A DNA stretch of 64,000 bases from positions 186,001 through 250,000 of the forward strand of contig JAIXZW010000001.1 of NCBI GenBank assembly GCA_027489375.1, read 5' to 3'. This document shows positions 52,980 through 60,964 of the stretch, piece after piece. The stretch comes from Paracoccaceae bacterium (GTDB taxonomy: Bacteria; Pseudomonadota; Alphaproteobacteria; Rhodobacterales; Rhodobacteraceae). The position numbers and the translations under genes are program-made. The first letter of the stretch is position 1. Every line of letters starts with the position of its first letter. The notes under the pieces were generated by a model that was not told the origin of the DNA, did no database searches, and worked only from the letters and a program-made list of their open reading frames with translations.

Positions 52980-53852
52980 ATGCCGCCCCTTCCCGCCAAG
53001 CGCCCGCAGGCCAGCTTTTCCGTCTGGTTGGGTGTCGTCCCCTTTTTCGCTTTCGCGATGGTCTTTCTGATCCTTCCGACTCTTCACGTGGTTCTTGGTG
53101 CCTTCACGCGCCCCGATGGCGGCGTGACGGGCGACAATCTGGCGGGGCTTCTTGCCGGAACAATCCTTTCGGCCTTGTGGGTTTCGCTGCGCATCAGCCT
53201 GTGGACCGCGTTTCTGGGGTGCATAGCCGGGCTTCTCGTGGCCGGAGCAATCACCCATGGCGGATTGCCACGCGGCATCCGTGACTCCATCACGACCTTT
53301 TCCGGCGTCGCCTCGAATTTCGCGGGCGTGCCTCTGGCCTTTGCCTTCATTGCCACGCTGGGCCGTCTTGGCTTTATCACGGTGCTTGCACGCGACTGGT
53401 TGGGCATCAACATCTATGCCACCGGCTTCAACCTGACGAGCTTCTCGGGCCTGACGCTCGCCTATCTCTACTTCCAGATCCCGCTCATGGTGCTGATCAT
53501 AACACCGGCGCTCGAGGGGCTTCGGACAGAATGGCGCGAGGCAGCCGAAAGCCTTGGTGCCAGCGGCCCGCAATATTGGCGAATGGTCGCGCTTCCGGTG
53601 CTCTGGCCGTCGCTTCTGGGCGCATTCGCGCTGCTTTTTGCCAATGCCTTCGGCGCGGTCGCTACGGCCATGGCTTTGACCGGATCGGCCCTGTCGATCC
53701 TGCCCATCATCCTTTTCGCCCAGATCCGAGGCGATGTCTTGCAGGACCCGCATCTGGGATATGCCATCGCATTCGCGATGATCGTCCTCACCGGGCTGTC
53801 GAACCTGATCTACATCCGGCTGCGTGTCCGGTCGGAACGGTGGCAGAAATGA
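52980..53852 (+). CDS. ABC transporter permease (PotB-like)
   Basis: A 290-residue inner-membrane permease with about six helices. The EAA loop is EAAESLGASGPQYWRMVALP near residue 185. ATG 52980 is preceded by the terminator-like hairpin and a short leader. Its stop overlaps the start of the second permease. It pairs with that permease to form the translocation channel. Confidence 0.9.
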   Translation: MPPLPAKRPQASFSVWLGVVPFFAFAMVFLILPTLHVVLGAFTRPDGGVTGDNLAGLLAGTILSALWVSLRISLWTAFLGCIAGLLVAGAITHGGLPRGIRDSITTFSGVASNFAGVPLAFAFIATLGRLGFITVLARDWLGINIYATGFNLTSFSGLTLAYLYFQIPLMVLIITPALEGLRTEWREAAESLGASGPQYWRMVALPVLWPSLLGAFALLFANAFGAVATAMALTGSALSILPIILFAQIRGDVLQDPHLGYAIAFAMIVLTGLSNLIYIRLRVRSERWQK

Positions 53853-54634
53853 TCGGAAAACGCTTCTGGTCATGGACCATTTTCGCGCTCGCCGCGCTTT
53901 ATTTCCTTTTGCCCCTTGTCGGGATGCTCGAATTCTCGCTCAGGGCGCGGCGCGGGGCCTATTCGCTGGATGCCTATCGCAACGTCCTGAACGATGCGCA
54001 ATTCCATCAGACCCTTGGCTATTCGCTGATCCTGTCGATGTCGACCGTGGTGCTGGGTCTGCTGATCGTGGCACCCACCGCCTTCTGGGTGCAGTTGAAG
54101 ATTCCGCGCATTCGTCCGCTGGTCGAATTCATCACACTTCTGCCGCTGGTCATCCCCCCCATCGTCATCGCCTTCGGCTATATCCGGCTTTACAACACTT
54201 CGTCCGTGTTGCCGCTGACTGGATCGGCGCGGGGTACGGATTTACTGCTGACGGCGGGCTACGCCACCCTGTCCTTGCCCTACATGTATCGAGCCATCGA
54301 TACGGGCCTGCGCGCCATCGATATCCGCACGCTGACCGAAGCCGCGCAAAGCCTTGGGGCGGGATGGATGACGGTCCTTACCCGCGTGGTTCTGCCGAAC
54401 ATCAGCGTTGCGATCCTCTCCGGCTCCTTCCTGACCTTCGCCATCGTGATCGGGGAATACGTTCTTGCCGCGCTGCTCGATCGGCCCGCTTTCGGCCCCT
54501 ACATGGTCTGGATGGGGAGCAACCGTGCCTATGAACCCGCGGCGCTCGCCGTCATTTCCTTTGGCCTGACATGGGCCGCCATGGCTGCGATCCAGTTCCT
54601 TGCCCGCCGCGGCCACCATTCCGTGAAAGTCTGA
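53849..54634 (+). CDS. ABC transporter permease (PotC-like)
   Basis: The 261-residue second permease. ATG 53849 overlaps the previous stop by 4 bases; an in-frame extension from 53531 lies entirely within the first permease gene and is not used. The EAA-type loop reads EAAQSLGAGWMTVLTRVVLP near residue 170. It is followed by the ATPase after three bases. Confidence 0.9.
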   Translation: MIGKRFWSWTIFALAALYFLLPLVGMLEFSLRARRGAYSLDAYRNVLNDAQFHQTLGYSLILSMSTVVLGLLIVAPTAFWVQLKIPRIRPLVEFITLLPLVIPPIVIAFGYIRLYNTSSVLPLTGSARGTDLLLTAGYATLSLPYMYRAIDTGLRAIDIRTLTEAAQSLGAGWMTVLTRVVLPNISVAILSGSFLTFAIVIGEYVLAALLDRPAFGPYMVWMGSNRAYEPAALAVISFGLTWAAMAAIQFLARRGHHSVKV

Positions 54635-54637
54635 CCC

Positions 54638-55696
54638 ATGCCTTTTATCGAGATGACCGCGTTGAAGAAGAGCTTCGGCTCCACACAGGTCGTGCGCGAC
54701 TTCGAGTTGTCGCTGGGCAAAGGAGAGTTCGTCTCGCTGCTCGGCCCTTCCGGCTGCGGCAAGACCACCGTTCTGCGTATGGTGGCCGGCTTTGAAACCC
54801 CTGATGTCGGCGATATCAGAATCGAGGGCGAAAGCGTGTTGCGCCATCGGGCCAGCCAGCGCCACATCGGCATGGTGTTCCAGTCCTATGCCCTCTTCCC
54901 CAACCTGACCGTTGCCGAAAACGTGGCATTCGGCCTGAAGGTGGCAAGAGCAGCGGTCGCAGAGACCCGGCATCGTGTCGACGAGATGCTCGAGATGGTC
55001 GGCCTCGGGGCGATGCGCGACCGCTACCCCTACCAGCTTTCCGGCGGCCAACAGCAGCGCGTCGCTCTTGCCCGCGCCATCGCACCGCGCCCCCGTGTCC
55101 TGCTGCTTGATGAACCGCTTTCCGCGCTCGATGCGAAGATCCGTGCCGCCCTGCGCAGCGAGATCCGCACCATACAGCGGCAACTTGGCATCACCACGCT
55201 TTTCGTCACGCATGATCAAGAGGAAGCTCTTTCGATGTCGGACCGCATCGTCGTGATGAACGGCGGCAAGGCAGAACAGATCGGCCCACCCGAGGCCATC
55301 TATAATCGTCCCGGCACCCGCTTCGTCGCCGAGTTCATCGGAAGTCTGAACGTGATCGAAGGCCAGATCGTTGCCGGAGACAGCACCCATCTGGTTTTTT
55401 CCGGCGGCCGTCTCGACCTTTTGCCAAACTTTGCGGGCCTCGCCGGACAGTCCGTGGCCGTAGCGATCCGCCCGCAGTCCCTGCGCTTTTGCGCTGAAGA
55501 ACAGGCACTGATGCGCGGCGTTGTGCGGAACATTGAATTTCTCGGTGCGTTTTCACGCGTCCATGTGTCATGCGGATCGGCGAACCTGCTCGTAGACGGT
55601 TTCGCCCGCGATCTTTCAACCAACGTAACCGTGGGTTCACCCATCGGTCTGACCGTCCGGTCGGACGAGATTCTTCACCTTTTCGATAACAAATGA
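54638..55696 (+). CDS. ABC transporter ATPase (PotA/FbpC type)
   Basis: A 352-residue ATPase with Walker A GPSGCGKTT (about 38-46), signature LSGGQQQRVALARAI, Walker B VLLLDEPLSALD and switch LFVTHDQEEALS. The C-terminal TOBE domain includes VAIRPQSLRF. It completes the importer with the binding protein and two permeases. Ferric-iron, polyamine, phosphonate and phosphoester importers all use this type, so it does not fix the substrate. Confidence 0.92.
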   Translation: MPFIEMTALKKSFGSTQVVRDFELSLGKGEFVSLLGPSGCGKTTVLRMVAGFETPDVGDIRIEGESVLRHRASQRHIGMVFQSYALFPNLTVAENVAFGLKVARAAVAETRHRVDEMLEMVGLGAMRDRYPYQLSGGQQQRVALARAIAPRPRVLLLDEPLSALDAKIRAALRSEIRTIQRQLGITTLFVTHDQEEALSMSDRIVVMNGGKAEQIGPPEAIYNRPGTRFVAEFIGSLNVIEGQIVAGDSTHLVFSGGRLDLLPNFAGLAGQSVAVAIRPQSLRFCAEEQALMRGVVRNIEFLGAFSRVHVSCGSANLLVDGFARDLSTNVTVGSPIGLTVRSDEILHLFDNK

Positions 55697-55705
55697 TCGG
55701 GCCAA

Positions 55706-56152
55706 ATGGGTATGGACGCCACCACCCTCACATACGCTGGCAGATGTCACTGTGGCGCGGTCCAATTCAGAGTGTCACTCGACCAAGGTAGAGGACAGGT
55801 GCTTCGGTGTAACTGTTCTTTTTGTCGGATGCGCGGTGCGGTCGTGTTGACCGTGAGGAGTGACGAATTCATCCTGATGGCAGGGCAAGAAGCGTCTTCC
55901 GTATATCGCTTTCATACACAGCAGGCCCAACACCACTTCTGCAATGTTTGCGGCATTTACACGCACCATTTCCGAAGATCGGACCCGAACTTGATCGGCG
56001 TGAACGTGGCGTGCATTGAAGGAATGTCACCTTTCGACTTCGAAGAGGTGCCCGTCATGGATGGCGTATCGCATCCGTCTGATACTGGAAAAGCCGCGCG
56101 ACTTGCCGGTGTGCTAAGCTACTCCCCGATCCTTGGACAGTTTTCCAGATGA
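55706..56152 (+). CDS. GFA (CENP-V/GFA domain) zinc protein
   Basis: A 148-residue protein of the glutathione-dependent formaldehyde-activating (GFA) fold. Zinc-binding cysteines are visible in GRCHCGAVQF (Cys14, Cys16), RCNCSFCRM (Cys35, Cys37, Cys40) and HHFCNVCGIYTHH. Members include GFA, which speeds S-hydroxymethylglutathione formation, but many are uncharacterised. It starts 9 bases after the ATPase stop; its link to the transporter is unclear. The end abuts an insertion-sequence remnant on the other strand. Confidence 0.85.
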   Translation: MGMDATTLTYAGRCHCGAVQFRVSLDQGRGQVLRCNCSFCRMRGAVVLTVRSDEFILMAGQEASSVYRFHTQQAQHHFCNVCGIYTHHFRRSDPNLIGVNVACIEGMSPFDFEEVPVMDGVSHPSDTGKAARLAGVLSYSPILGQFSR

Positions 56153-56337
56153 TTTGAGCTACTGCCTGCACCTGCTGGTCGGTTTCGATGTCGTTGAAGT
56201 AGACCACGGCGGGCGGTTGACCGACAGGGGCGGCGTGGGGCCGCTGGTGGTTGTCGAAGGTGATCCAGCCCTATGCCTGTCCTTGGCTGCGATCCGGTTG
56301 CACGGGCGAGCACAAACTCTTGCCGGAGGCTTTCCAT
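56150..56337 (-). pseudogene. Internally deleted IS3/IS481-type transposase remnant
   Basis: On the minus strand a start MESLRQEFVLARATGS (from 56337) resembles the beginning of an integrase-type transposase. About 20 codons later, in another frame, the sequence GWITFDNHQRPHAAPVG then PAVVYFNDIETDQQVQAVA matches the extreme C-terminus of IS3-type transposases (the xNxxRPH signature). The catalytic core between them is missing. It marks a past insertion at the right edge of the phoU-GFA region. Confidence 0.7.
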
Positions 56338-56382
56338 TCAACAGCCAACATGTTGGAATTAAGACATAAATCTTTGATATTA

Positions 56383-56471
56383 CTGTCATATTATGTGTCT
56401 TTTTTGCCGCTGTCAGTCTTTCGGCCAGTAACTGCGCGTTCCGTTACGGTGCTGTCACAAGCGGCTGACAT
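56383..56471 (+). promoter_or_regulatory. Cluster of Pho-box-like half-sites before the porin gene
   Basis: CTGTCAT (56383-56389), GTGTCT (56395), CTGTCAG (56410-56416), CTGTCAC (56452-56458) and CTGACAT (56465-56471) are crowded into 90 bp upstream of the porin. Spacings are 12, 15, 42 and 13 bp rather than the ideal 11, so PhoB binding is only a possibility. TATAAA at 56501-56506 is a candidate -10 box. Confidence 0.35.
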
Positions 56472-56527
56472 AGGCGTGTGACCGGGCCGAGGGGGTCCGG
56501 TATAAAAACTGCCCGAAGGCCAGTGAC

Positions 56528-57460
56528 ATGAAAAAATATCTGCTCGTAACCACCCTGCTGGCGGCTGCTGCCAGCGCTGCCCATGCCGATGTGACCCTGT
56601 CGGGTGATGCACGCATGGGTTTTTCAAACTATGACAGCGTCGCAAAGGCGATCGTCGATCCGATCTTCTCGAGCCGCATACGCGTGCGTTTCAACATGTC
56701 GGGCGAGGCCGACTCGGGCCTGAAGTTCAGCGCGCAGTTCCGCGCGGCGGATGCGGGCAAGACCGAGACCACCGCCGATCCGACCAAGGCCGACATAAAA
56801 GGTACGGTCTCACTGGAATATCCGGGCTTTGGCAAAGTGACCATGGGTGACGCCGAAGGCGCCGCGCAGGCTGCGATGGTCCAGTTCGCCCCGATCGGCT
56901 ACGACGAGACCAACAAGGTGCAGGAATTCACCTTCCTGACCGGCGGCGATGCCAGCAAAGGCACCGATTTCCTTTACACCTACACGAGCGGCCTGTTCGC
57001 GGCGAGCTTGTCGATGGGCAACCCCGGCGCACCGGATGGCAAAAGCTCGGTCCAGACGGGCGACGACTTTGCGATCGGCGCGGCTTACACCACCGAGTTC
57101 TGGAAAGTGGCCGCCGGTTTCGAAGACAATGGCGAAAACACCCAGACCGTGCTTTCGGGCAGCTATGGCAACGGTCAGGCCGAAGTGAAGGTGGCCTATG
57201 GCATGCGCGACGACGACAAGTCGCAGCTTGTCGTGCAGGGCAACTATATCATCGGAACCATGACGCTGACCGCGTTCTACCGCGACGACGAGATCAAGGG
57301 CAAAACCACCCTTGGCGCCACTACGGCAAATGCCGTGCAGGTTTCGGGCATCGGGGCGACCTATGATCTGGGCAGCGGTCTGGCCGTTTCGGCCGGCTAT
57401 GCCAAGGAAAAGGGCAACCCGGACGCCTATTACAACGTCGGCCTGGCGATGTCCTTCTGA
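56528..57460 (+). CDS. Outer-membrane porin (Rhodobacter porin family)
   Basis: A 310-residue beta-barrel porin. A signal peptide (about 1-20, ending AHAD) is followed by DVTLSGDARMGF, typical of Rhodobacterales porins; the protein shows alternating hydrophobic strands and ends with a C-terminal Phe (LAMSF) needed for barrel assembly. GAAGG at 56515-56519 is the ribosome site. It is 65 bp before pstS without a clear terminator, so they are probably co-transcribed, suggesting an anion/phosphate uptake role. That role is inferred. Confidence 0.9.
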   Translation: MKKYLLVTTLLAAAASAAHADVTLSGDARMGFSNYDSVAKAIVDPIFSSRIRVRFNMSGEADSGLKFSAQFRAADAGKTETTADPTKADIKGTVSLEYPGFGKVTMGDAEGAAQAAMVQFAPIGYDETNKVQEFTFLTGGDASKGTDFLYTYTSGLFAASLSMGNPGAPDGKSSVQTGDDFAIGAAYTTEFWKVAAGFEDNGENTQTVLSGSYGNGQAEVKVAYGMRDDDKSQLVVQGNYIIGTMTLTAFYRDDEIKGKTTLGATTANAVQVSGIGATYDLGSGLAVSAGYAKEKGNPDAYYNVGLAMSF

Positions 57461-57525
57461 TCGCGTTGCGATCCTGTCGGACTGCGGTGCCGCAGGCCGA
57501 TACAACCCATCCATCGGAGAGAACC

Positions 57526-58554
57526 ATGTCCATCATCCGCATGACCGCCCTGTCGGTCGTCGCTCTGGCCGCGTTTGGCCTGTCTGCCGAAGCCCGCGAT
57601 CAGGTGCAGGTTTCGGGCTCGTCCACCGTGCTGCCCTATGCCACCATCGTGGCAGAATCTTTCGGCGAGAATTTCAGCTTCCCGACCCCCGTGGTCGAAG
57701 GCGGCGGCACCTCGGCCGGGATCAAGAAGTTCTGTGAAGGCGTGGGCGAGAACACTCCCGACATCGCCAGCGCCTCGCGCAAGATGAAGCAGTCGGAACT
57801 GGCGCGTTGCAGTTCGAACGGCGTCACCGAAATCGAAGAGGTCCGCATCGGCTATGACGGGATCGTCTTTGCCTCCGACATCAACGGGGCGTCGTTCAAG
57901 TTCACGCCGTCGCAATGGTATAATGCGATTGCCGCCGAAGTGGTGATCAACGGCAAGATCGTTCCCAACCCCTATCAGAAATGGTCCGATGTCGATCCGT
58001 CGCTGCCGGATCAGGAAATCCTCGCCTTCGTTCCCGGATCGAAGCACGGCACGCGCGAAGTTTTCGACCTGAACGTGATCGAAACGGGCTGCAAGACATA
58101 CAAGGCCGACAAGGTTCTGGCCCGTCGTGTGAACGGCGACAAGGACAAGACCAAGGAAGCCTGCATCGCGCTGCGCACCGATGGCCGCGTGGTCGAGATC
58201 GACGGCGACTACACCGAAACGCTTGCCCGTCTGCAGACGAACAAGCAGGGAATCGGCGTCTTCGGTCTGGCGTTTTACGAAAACAACACCGACAAGCTGC
58301 GTGTGGCCGATTTCAAAGGCGTGACCCCGTCGCGTGAAACCGTGGCTTCCGGCCAATACAAGATTTCGCGTCCGCTGTTCCTTTACGTGAAGAAACAGCA
58401 TCTGGGCGTGATCCCGGGCCTGAAGGAGTTCACGGAATTCTTCGTGTCCGACGATATGGCCGCCGCTGGCGGGCCGCTTGAGGCCTATGGTCTGGTTCCC
58501 GACCCGGAACTTGCCAAGACGCAGAAAAAAGTGTCGGCCGATTTCGGCAGCTGA
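57526..58554 (+). CDS. pstS: PstS-type phosphate-binding periplasmic protein
   Basis: A 342-residue phosphate-binding protein. A signal peptide (about 1-24, ending AEARD) precedes VQVSGSSTVLPYATIVAE, the SGSST phosphate-binding loop, and GGGTSAGIKKFCEG; VPGSKHGTREVFD is the second ligand region. CGGAGAG before ATG 57526 sets the start. pstC, pstA and pstB are not adjacent. It may be a high-affinity orphan binding protein serving a Pst system elsewhere. A terminator follows and the next genes are on the other strand. Confidence 0.92.
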   Translation: MSIIRMTALSVVALAAFGLSAEARDQVQVSGSSTVLPYATIVAESFGENFSFPTPVVEGGGTSAGIKKFCEGVGENTPDIASASRKMKQSELARCSSNGVTEIEEVRIGYDGIVFASDINGASFKFTPSQWYNAIAAEVVINGKIVPNPYQKWSDVDPSLPDQEILAFVPGSKHGTREVFDLNVIETGCKTYKADKVLARRVNGDKDKTKEACIALRTDGRVVEIDGDYTETLARLQTNKQGIGVFGLAFYENNTDKLRVADFKGVTPSRETVASGQYKISRPLFLYVKKQHLGVIPGLKEFTEFFVSDDMAAAGGPLEAYGLVPDPELAKTQKKVSADFGS

Positions 58555-58578
58555 GCGGTCCTGCCCTGAATAGTTGAA

Positions 58579-58612
58579 CGCCGGGTCGAAAGGCCCGGCG
58601 TCTTCCGTTTCC
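58579..58612 (+). terminator. Terminator after pstS
   Basis: CGCCGGG pairs with CCCGGCG around an 8-base loop, followed by TCTTCCGTTTCC. It lies between pstS and the converging glycosyltransferase gene and could serve both. Confidence 0.6.
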
Positions 58613-58630
58613 TTGCGTTCGGTGGTCGTG

Positions 58631-59308
58631 TCAGCCGCAAATGCGTTGTCTGCGCAGGAGTAGGATTTGGCGCAGGGCTGTGACTGGGCCGATAGCACGG
58701 ACAATATCGAGCAACATGAACAGATCGGCGCGAAGACCGGCAAGGAGGCCGCGCTTACGCGCCTTTGACGGGCTTTCCACCCCATCCCAGCGGATCACGG
58801 CGATGCGATGGCGGGCGGCGATCCAGAGGGAATTGATGAACACTTCGACACCGAAGCGGGGAAGGGCGCAAAGCGTGGTGGCGTGGGGTTCGATCATGCT
58901 GCGCGGCAGGACCCTTTCGCCGGAAATGTAGTCCAGCCCGATCCAGCGCCACAGGAAGGGCGCGTTGCGGCGCAGGCTGATCGACGTGGCCGCTTTGCCC
59001 GAAAGCACGGGCTGGAGCAGGCGCGTCAGGTCATGGGACGTCAGACCGATGAGATCGGCGTCGAGGAACAAAAGCACCTCTCCCCTTGACAGGGCGATGC
59101 CTGCTGCAAGCGCCCGCGTCTTGCCGCCGTTCCGAGCCATGTGCAGCAGGCGCACGCCATCACGCGAAGCAACGCGGGCGGTCGCGTCGGTCGAGCCGTC
59201 GTCGATCACGATCACCTCGTCGATCAGCGAGTGGCCAAGGGCTGCGTTGAGCACCGCTCCGATGCGGGGGGCTTCGTTATGGGCGGGGATCAGGCACGAG
59301 ACGCGCAT
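58631..59308 (-). CDS. Family-2 glycosyltransferase (DPM1/GT2-like)
   Basis: A 225-residue GT-A glycosyltransferase. It begins VSCLIPAHNEAPRIG, has EVIVIDDGSTDATA and the metal-binding DADLIGL, and ends in a basic segment (LRQILLLRRQRICG) that may sit on the membrane. It overlaps the dedA start region by 32 bases and is last in the phnM-plcP-agt-dedA run. Short GT2 proteins of this kind make sugar-lipid carriers or glycolipids; a role in lipid glycosylation is plausible from context but not proven. Confidence 0.82.
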   Translation of the reverse strand: MRVSCLIPAHNEAPRIGAVLNAALGHSLIDEVIVIDDGSTDATARVASRDGVRLLHMARNGGKTRALAAGIALSRGEVLLFLDADLIGLTSHDLTRLLQPVLSGKAATSISLRRNAPFLWRWIGLDYISGERVLPRSMIEPHATTLCALPRFGVEVFINSLWIAARHRIAVIRWDGVESPSKARKRGLLAGLRADLFMLLDIVRAIGPVTALRQILLLRRQRICG

Positions 59309-59849
59309 TGGGGTGTCCTTGCTTGCGGAGCCAGAAGACGGAGATGGCGAGGGAAACGGTCAGAAGAGCGGGGGCGAGCGGAGTGCCGATTCCCGCCAGA
59401 GTCGTGCCGAAGCTCCAGCCGAGAAGTGCCAGCGCCGTAACCTTGGGCAGGGTTGCCGCCGCGTTGAAACCGAGGAAGCGAAGGAACGGTACGCGGGCCA
59501 CACCGGCCGCGAAAAGGACGAACGCGCCCATGGAATGGGTCAGCTTGCCAAAGACCAGCACCCGCCCCGCATTGCGGCGCAGGTCGGCCAAGGGCAAGCG
59601 GCGGGTGATCCGTCGGGCCAGTTTGCGCGGTAGGCGGCGGCGCAGGTGGCGGCCGGCAAGCCAGAGCAGGGCATCTCCACAAAGATCGGCAATAGTTGCA
59701 GCAACGATCACCCCGCCTAAGGAAAGCAGACCTTGTGCCGCCAATGCTCCGGCAGCCACCGTTACGAGCGGCCCCTCGATCAGGGCAAGTGGCGCCATGA
59801 GCCAGAGGCCGTGGGTCGTAATCAAAGCGGTTAGCGCATTGGTGGTCAT
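59277..59849 (-). CDS. DedA family membrane protein
   Basis: A 190-residue DedA/VTT-fold protein. The segment LALIEGPLVTVAAGALAAQG and DLCGDALLWLAGRHL are DedA signatures, and about four hydrophobic helices are visible. Several DedA proteins flip lipid carriers or phosphatidylethanolamine across the inner membrane. ATG 59849 overlaps the agt stop (ATGA). Being embedded between two lipid-type glycosyltransferases suggests it moves lipid substrate or product; this is inference. Confidence 0.8.
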   Translation of the reverse strand: MTTNALTALITTHGLWLMAPLALIEGPLVTVAAGALAAQGLLSLGGVIVAATIADLCGDALLWLAGRHLRRRLPRKLARRITRRLPLADLRRNAGRVLVFGKLTHSMGAFVLFAAGVARVPFLRFLGFNAAATLPKVTALALLGWSFGTTLAGIGTPLAPALLTVSLAISVFWLRKQGHPNARLVPDPRP

Positions 59850-60964
59850 TCTGCGGGTGCAGGTGCGGTCACTGTGATTTCCAAGGGATGCATGGCATTG
59901 CCGCGCCAAGTGATCCCGCGCTTCGCAAAGGTGGCAAGCCAGAGCGGAAGCATCATCGCGTCGCGCAGCGGCATCGCGATCACATCGCGCCAGCCGCAGG
60001 GCCATCCCGCCTTTTTCAGCAAGGCCGCCTCGGCCAGATACCAGAGTTTCAGCATGACCGCCGCATAGAGCGGGCCAAAGGTGAGGGCGCAGGCGAGTGT
60101 AGGCAGGAGCGGGCTGTTCAAGGGTTCGAGCAGGAAGAGCATCGGAAAGCCGTCGCGTCTCACACGGGACCAGCGAAGCTGGCGGTCCCATACTGCGCGC
60201 AGGCTGCGTTTTCCGATAGGCTGGGCAAAGGGGTGTCGCGTCAGTGTGACACGCTCGCCCCGCGCGCGGACCAGTTTGGTTGCTGCCGCATCTTCGGCCA
60301 GATCGTGCGAGAGTGCTGCCAGCCCCCCAGCGCCGTCCAGTGTTTCACGCCGCCAGAACATTGTTTTGCCCTGCGCGAAACCCAGTCCAAGGCTATCCGC
60401 TGCGAGTTGCAGCCGTCCTTGGTTGCCGTTGAGGAAGGCGCATTCGATCGAAGCGGCAAGACCTTCAGGCCTAATGCCGATGGGAGGAGAGGAGACGAGG
60501 CCAGTTCCGGTCTGCCAATGGTCCAGAAGGCGGCGCAGATAATCTGGCGGCAGTAAGAGGTTGCTGTCGGCCATCGCGATCCAGTGCGCCCTGCTGGCAC
60601 TCCAGCCTTTTTGCAGGTTGTTGAGTTTGGGGTTGGCCGTGATCCGGTCGTCACCGATCAGCAAACGCGCCGAAATCTTCGGGTGGCGGGCGATGATGTC
60701 GCGCAGCAGCGGGACTGCCGGATCATTGCTGTCGGCAACGCAGAAGAGAACCTCGTAATCCGGATAGTCCAGACCGAAACTCGATCCGAGTGTGGCCATG
60801 TCATTCGGATCGCGTCCGCAGACGGGGCGAAGGAGCGTGATGAACGGAGTGCCTGTGGCGGGTTCACCGGGCGGATGTGACAGGCGGCGGGCGACCAGCG
60901 CGATCGAGGCAAGGTGGGTGGCGGTCGTCGCAGCCGCAAAAACGGAGAGGGCTTCGGGCAGCAT
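59846..60964 (-). CDS. agt: GT21-type lipid glycosyltransferase (Agt-like)
   Basis: A 372-residue glycosyltransferase of the ceramide-glucosyltransferase (GT21) family, to which the Agrobacterium processive lipid glycosyltransferase Agt/Pgt belongs. Motifs are VADSND, MADSNLLLPP, the third Asp in LAEDAAA and the RQLRW product-binding motif. A helix at the N-terminus and two near residues 285-330 anchor it. ATG 60964 overlaps the plcP stop (TGATG). In Rhizobiales and Roseobacters agt with plcP replaces phospholipids by glycolipids during phosphate starvation; gene order here matches that pair. Confidence 0.87.
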   Translation of the reverse strand: MLPEALSVFAAATTATHLASIALVARRLSHPPGEPATGTPFITLLRPVCGRDPNDMATLGSSFGLDYPDYEVLFCVADSNDPAVPLLRDIIARHPKISARLLIGDDRITANPKLNNLQKGWSASRAHWIAMADSNLLLPPDYLRRLLDHWQTGTGLVSSPPIGIRPEGLAASIECAFLNGNQGRLQLAADSLGLGFAQGKTMFWRRETLDGAGGLAALSHDLAEDAAATKLVRARGERVTLTRHPFAQPIGKRSLRAVWDRQLRWSRVRRDGFPMLFLLEPLNSPLLPTLACALTFGPLYAAVMLKLWYLAEAALLKKAGWPCGWRDVIAMPLRDAMMLPLWLATFAKRGITWRGNAMHPLEITVTAPAPAE

